The notes below the pieces were generated by a model. That model worked only from the letters and a program-made list of their open reading frames with translations. It was not told where the DNA came from and made no database searches. A stretch of 8,529 bases of DNA from CAYVMN01 sp964452575 (lineage in GTDB: Bacteria > Desulfobacterota > DSM-4660 > Desulfatiglandales > Desulfatiglandaceae). The position numbers and the translations under genes were made by a program. The stretch covers positions 1-8,529 of the forward strand of contig CAYVMN010000189.1 of assembly GCA_964452575.1 (NCBI GenBank). The letters are read 5' to 3'. How positions within the stretch are numbered: the first letter of the stretch is position 1; every line of letters starts with the position of its first letter. This document shows positions 5,028 through 8,529 of the stretch, in pieces.

Positions 5028-8000
5028 ATGGCCATTGAGCTCTATTTCAGCAACCGATTGGAAGAGCTGGCAGACAAGCTTGCGGCGATCGTCGACATGG
5101 AAAATCAGGTGAAGGAGAATATCCTTGAAGGCCCCTTGACGATTGTCCCCAATCAAAACCTGAAAAAATGGCTGCAACTGACGTTTGCAAAGGAAAGGTC
5201 AGTCTTCATGAATTTTGACTTCCAGTATCTTGAATCGGGTCTGTGGGACCTGGTCGCGAGGCTGGATTCAGGCAAAGAAGGGCCGGAGATGATGGATCAT
5301 TCCTTTCTGAGGATGCTTCTTCTTTATGAATTGGGCACCCTGGGCCGTGAAGAGACGGAATTAGTCCCCTTGACCCGCTACCTTCTTCAGCCTGACGGCC
5401 AAAAGGGACCGGATTATGCGGTAAAGCTCTGGCAACTTGCAGAGAAGATTGCCCACCTCTTTGAGGAATATGAGTTCCACCGTTCTGAAATGATCCGGGC
5501 TTGGCTTGACAAAAAGAACCATCAGACGGGCATGGAACTCTGTCAGCAGAGGCTATATTTACGGATGATGGAGTTGCGGGACATATATGCTGAGAGGTCT
5601 CAGAAACGCCTGCTTTCCATGAGAGAATACGCGGATGAGGTCTTCTCGTCGCAAAGCGCCGGTTTGAAGAAGGCTGCCAGAGATAAGTTCGTGCACATCT
5701 TCGGGCTATCCCAGGTATCTATTTTCCATCTGGGGCTTATTGGTCGGTTGAAAGATTATTACGATGTCTTCATCTATGCCCTTAACCCCTCACGCGAGTT
5801 CTGGGAGGATATCAAGACGCCCCAGGAAAAAAAGTGGATTCAGAGGAAGGAGGCCAGGAGACTTCAGATCACCCCTGAAGAGAGGGACCGGGGTGAGCTC
5901 CAGGAACAGGACGATAACGAACTCCTGGCACTGTGGGGCAAACCCGGCCGGGAAAACATCCGCCTCCTCTGTGGGCTTACAGACTATGATTTCAACGCCT
6001 GTTTCACCAGGGAGGTAAAGGCGGAAAACGTGCTCCAGAGAGTTCAAAATGATATCCTCACCCTTTCCCATGAAAGAGATCTTGCCAAGAGACTCCCCCA
6101 GGACACATCCCTCCAGATAATTGCCTGCCCTGGTATCTATAGGGAGGTGGAAACCGTATATAACAGCATTATCTATAACCTTGAAAAGGATGAGGGACTC
6201 CAATTAACCGACATTGTCATCCTTGTGCCTGATATGTCGAGGTACAAACCTGTGATGGATTCTGTCTTCAACCGCAATCCAAAGAGGCTTTCCTACAATC
6301 TTGTCGATTCACGCGCTGACATAGAGAGCGTCTACGGGCAGGCCGTATTGGGTATTCTTGACCTTGCGACAGGACGGTTTTCCCGAAAAGAGGTCTTTGA
6401 TCTCATACTGAACCCCTGTTTCATGAACAGGTGGCAGATAGGGCCGGAGGAAATAGACATATGGGCAGGCTGGGCCGGGTCTTTGAATATCTTTCATAGC
6501 TTCGATCGACTGTCAAAGCAGGAAAGAGGCTATCCGGCCAGCATCTATTACAGCTGGAAACAGGGCCTCCAGAGATTGCGTCTCTCTAGGGTCCTATCCC
6601 CTCCTGATGAGGGAGGCGGGGCGAGATTCAGGCATTTTCATGAACTCATCCCGTTCTATGACGTAAATACAGGCGACGTGGATCTTGTGGAAAAATTCTC
6701 GATGGTTGTGGAAAAACTGCATGGGGCCGTGATGGATCTCGGGAGTTTGCGTGCATCGGGCGAGGAGTGGAAGGCCAGAGTTCTGAAGGTATGTGATGAT
6801 CTGTTGGAAGTCCCCTTGGCCTTAAGGGGGGAAGCCGCTGTCCGGCAGGCCCTGGTTGAGGCATTGGGAGAATTGAGGATATATGACAAACTCTGTGAAT
6901 CTTCATCTGGGAAAGACAAGGCAGAACCAGGACTGGATGTTGAGATAATCAGGGAATTCATCAAGTCCAACCTGCGCTCCATTCCAGGCAGCTACGGAGA
7001 TTACCTGACCGAGGGCGTTACGATCTCGGCCCTCCTGCCCATGCGGCCCATCCCATTCAAGATCGTCTATGTATTGGGAATGGAAGAAGGGGCATTTCCC
7101 GGAAGGGCGGATGCGTCATCGCTGGATCTGCGGCTCCCCAAGAGGCGGATCGGCGATGTCAGTCTCCCGGAGCGAAACTGTTATCTTTTTCTTGAGATGC
7201 TCTTATCCGTCCGTAAGAAGCTCTATATCAGCTATATTTCTAAAGACCTCCAGAAGGACCGTACCATACAGCCCTGTCCGGTAGTAAACCAGTTGCGAAG
7301 ATACCTGGAGCAGGAGGTCCTTCCACAGGGACAACGGTTCATCATAAGCGATATTCCCCTCAAAGGGAGCAGCGAGAGGTACCTTGCCAAGGACGCTGTA
7401 AATAAGAGCTCTGATGTCCTGGTCAACTACTCCCTGGCTGACAGGATCGCCTGCTATCGGGAAAATGGTCTGTGGGAGCAGGTAATTGCAGGGGCCCCGG
7501 AGGCAACGAGTAAAGACCTGCAAGGCCTTTTCCCTGATTTTACTGCAGGGCCTGCGGGTCCCCAAAAGGACGAGAGAATGGTAGAAAAGATCACCCTTAA
7601 GCAGTTGAAAAGGTTTCTGGAAGACCCTGTGTCCCATGGCCTGAAGCGGCACCTTGGGATATACGACGAAGAAGAAACCATCGAGGAGATTACCTTGAGG
7701 GAGGATGAACCCTTTTATTCTGAATTCCCTGTTGATTACAGGCTGAGGGTCGAGCCGTTGAAACTGTGGTTGGATATCTATTGTTCCGGCGAAGGTACAA
7801 GGACCGGCGCGCAGTCTCCGGAGGAGATTTACGACCTGGTTTATGAAGGCCATAGGAGGGACAGCAATACCCCGGAGGGGGCCTTTGCCGAATTGGACAA
7901 GAAGGAGTTGAGGAGAGATGTTTCAATGAGGGCCGGGGCCATGTCTCAGGTCCTTTCGGAGATGGCGTCCAACGAAAAGACCTATCGGGCGCTTTTTGTG

Positions 8001-8529
8001 GGTGAACAGGGCGCGGAATACATTCCCTCTATCAACAGGCTTCCCATCGAGCGTTTCGGGCCGGCGAGACTGACGGTTCGGACCGCCAACAGCCTTGGCG
8101 ATGAGATCGAATCAAAGGTGGAACTCCACGGGGATCTGCCATGGGTCTGGAAGGACCGTGAGGGGGGGTGGAATTCACTGGTGCTCACAGGCTCCGGAAG
8201 GTCCCCAAAGGAGGGGGCCCCGCCGGATAGGTATATCTTAGAACCTCTCCTCTTCTGGATGTTTTGTCTCTTGAGCGACGATGGTCGCCAGAAGATTGGG
8301 GAGTCAGAGATAACCCTCCATGTCGTTTATAGGGAAAACATCGGGTCCTGGACTTACAGGATCACTGGGGATGCGGCCCAGAGATACCTGACGGGTCTGG
8401 TCTCAGATTATCTGAACCAGAAAAGGGTGGAGTGGTTGCCGTTTGGGATCGTCACCTCCCGTTCCATCAAACCACACAGGCTGACAGATGACCAAATAGA
8501 TGAGCGCAAGAAGGAGATCTTTCAGGCCC
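5028..8529 (+). CDS. recC: Exodeoxyribonuclease V gamma subunit RecC, partial
   Basis: RecC forms the RecBCD complex that unwinds and trims broken DNA ends, recognises Chi and loads RecA. It is built like an SF1 helicase that lost ATPase motifs, and indeed no Walker A is seen. Landmarks: TIVPNQNLKKWLQL near 39-52 and the helicase-like N-terminal half; FIYALNPSREFWEDI near 249-263; LLALWGKPGREN near 300-311; ILVPDMSRYKPVMDSVF near 400-416; LGMEEGAFPGRADASSLDLR at 683-702; GDVSLPERN then YLFLEMLLSVRKKLYISY at 718-736; and from about 855 (ITLKQLKRFLEDPVSHGLK) the C-terminal inactive-nuclease domain. The frame is open for 1167 codons without a stop and leaves the window unfinished, making it longer than the ~1120-residue E. 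coli protein. Start ATG has GGGGGG about 10 nt upstream. It is the third gene of an apparent operon behind vapBC; recB and recD should follow. Confidence 0.92.
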   Translation, partial: MAIELYFSNRLEELADKLAAIVDMENQVKENILEGPLTIVPNQNLKKWLQLTFAKERSVFMNFDFQYLESGLWDLVARLDSGKEGPEMMDHSFLRMLLLYELGTLGREETELVPLTRYLLQPDGQKGPDYAVKLWQLAEKIAHLFEEYEFHRSEMIRAWLDKKNHQTGMELCQQRLYLRMMELRDIYAERSQKRLLSMREYADEVFSSQSAGLKKAARDKFVHIFGLSQVSIFHLGLIGRLKDYYDVFIYALNPSREFWEDIKTPQEKKWIQRKEARRLQITPEERDRGELQEQDDNELLALWGKPGRENIRLLCGLTDYDFNACFTREVKAENVLQRVQNDILTLSHERDLAKRLPQDTSLQIIACPGIYREVETVYNSIIYNLEKDEGLQLTDIVILVPDMSRYKPVMDSVFNRNPKRLSYNLVDSRADIESVYGQAVLGILDLATGRFSRKEVFDLILNPCFMNRWQIGPEEIDIWAGWAGSLNIFHSFDRLSKQERGYPASIYYSWKQGLQRLRLSRVLSPPDEGGGARFRHFHELIPFYDVNTGDVDLVEKFSMVVEKLHGAVMDLGSLRASGEEWKARVLKVCDDLLEVPLALRGEAAVRQALVEALGELRIYDKLCESSSGKDKAEPGLDVEIIREFIKSNLRSIPGSYGDYLTEGVTISALLPMRPIPFKIVYVLGMEEGAFPGRADASSLDLRLPKRRIGDVSLPERNCYLFLEMLLSVRKKLYISYISKDLQKDRTIQPCPVVNQLRRYLEQEVLPQGQRFIISDIPLKGSSERYLAKDAVNKSSDVLVNYSLADRIACYRENGLWEQVIAGAPEATSKDLQGLFPDFTAGPAGPQKDERMVEKITLKQLKRFLEDPVSHGLKRHLGIYDEEETIEEITLREDEPFYSEFPVDYRLRVEPLKLWLDIYCSGEGTRTGAQSPEEIYDLVYEGHRRDSNTPEGAFAELDKKELRRDVSMRAGAMSQVLSEMASNEKTYRALFVGEQGAEYIPSINRLPIERFGPARLTVRTANSLGDEIESKVELHGDLPWVWKDREGGWNSLVLTGSGRSPKEGAPPDRYILEPLLFWMFCLLSDDGRQKIGESEITLHVVYRENIGSWTYRITGDAAQRYLTGLVSDYLNQKRVEWLPFGIVTSRSIKPHRLTDDQIDERKKEIFQA

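Noticed and set aside
7203..7853. Minus-strand frame of 216 codons inside recC.
   Set aside because: recC is continuous on the plus strand with conserved motifs across the same bases; the antisense frame shows no family features.
1..8529. CRISPR array, tRNA or rRNA genes.
   Set aside because: No regularly spaced repeats, no tRNA cloverleaf or CCA end, and no rRNA-like conserved blocks were seen by eye on either strand.

Overview
The window looks like a chromosomal segment of an anaerobic or sulfate-reducing-type deltaproteobacterium (Desulfobacterota). This rests on family resemblance only: a RecC of the divergent deltaproteobacterial kind, a zinc-ribbon plus class III cyclase protein typical of that group, an AAA_14/DUF4143 ATPase, and the codon usage of recC. 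No 16S rRNA or other decisive marker is present.

Left third (1-2860): a graveyard of broken genes. In order it holds the C-terminal end of a DDE-type transposase (+); an internally deleted REP-associated Y1-type transposase (-) that kept its start and C-terminal DNA-binding part but lost its catalytic core; an unidentified gene tail (+); an orphan C-terminal end of a PIN/VapC toxin (+); a full-length AAA_14/DUF4143 ATPase (+) that is open but has substitutions in two signature motifs; and the first ~130 codons of a zinc-ribbon/adenylate-cyclase gene (-) with a stop at codon 6 and no 3' part. The ATPase is visibly GC-richer than its neighbours, so the block looks like a mosaic of transferred pieces.

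Middle (2852-4301): a near-300-bp non-coding stretch with three perfect inverted repeats and a short tandem repeat. Then comes an intact gene (-) for a cysteine-rich, TPR-repeat protein, and a 180-bp divergent promoter region with well-formed sigma70-like promoters facing both ways.

Right half (4302-8529): an apparent operon (+) of an AbrB-type antitoxin, a PIN-domain toxin overlapping it by 20 bp, and, 35 bp later, recC, the gamma subunit of the RecBCD (exonuclease V) recombination nuclease. recC is open for 1167 codons and runs off the window; recB and recD would be expected beyond it. A perfect palindrome lies just downstream of the -10 box of the toxin-antitoxin promoter, the usual place for an autorepression operator. 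If there is no internal promoter, this operator would also control recC, putting a DNA-repair machine behind a toxin-antitoxin switch. I consider that linkage the most interesting intact feature here.
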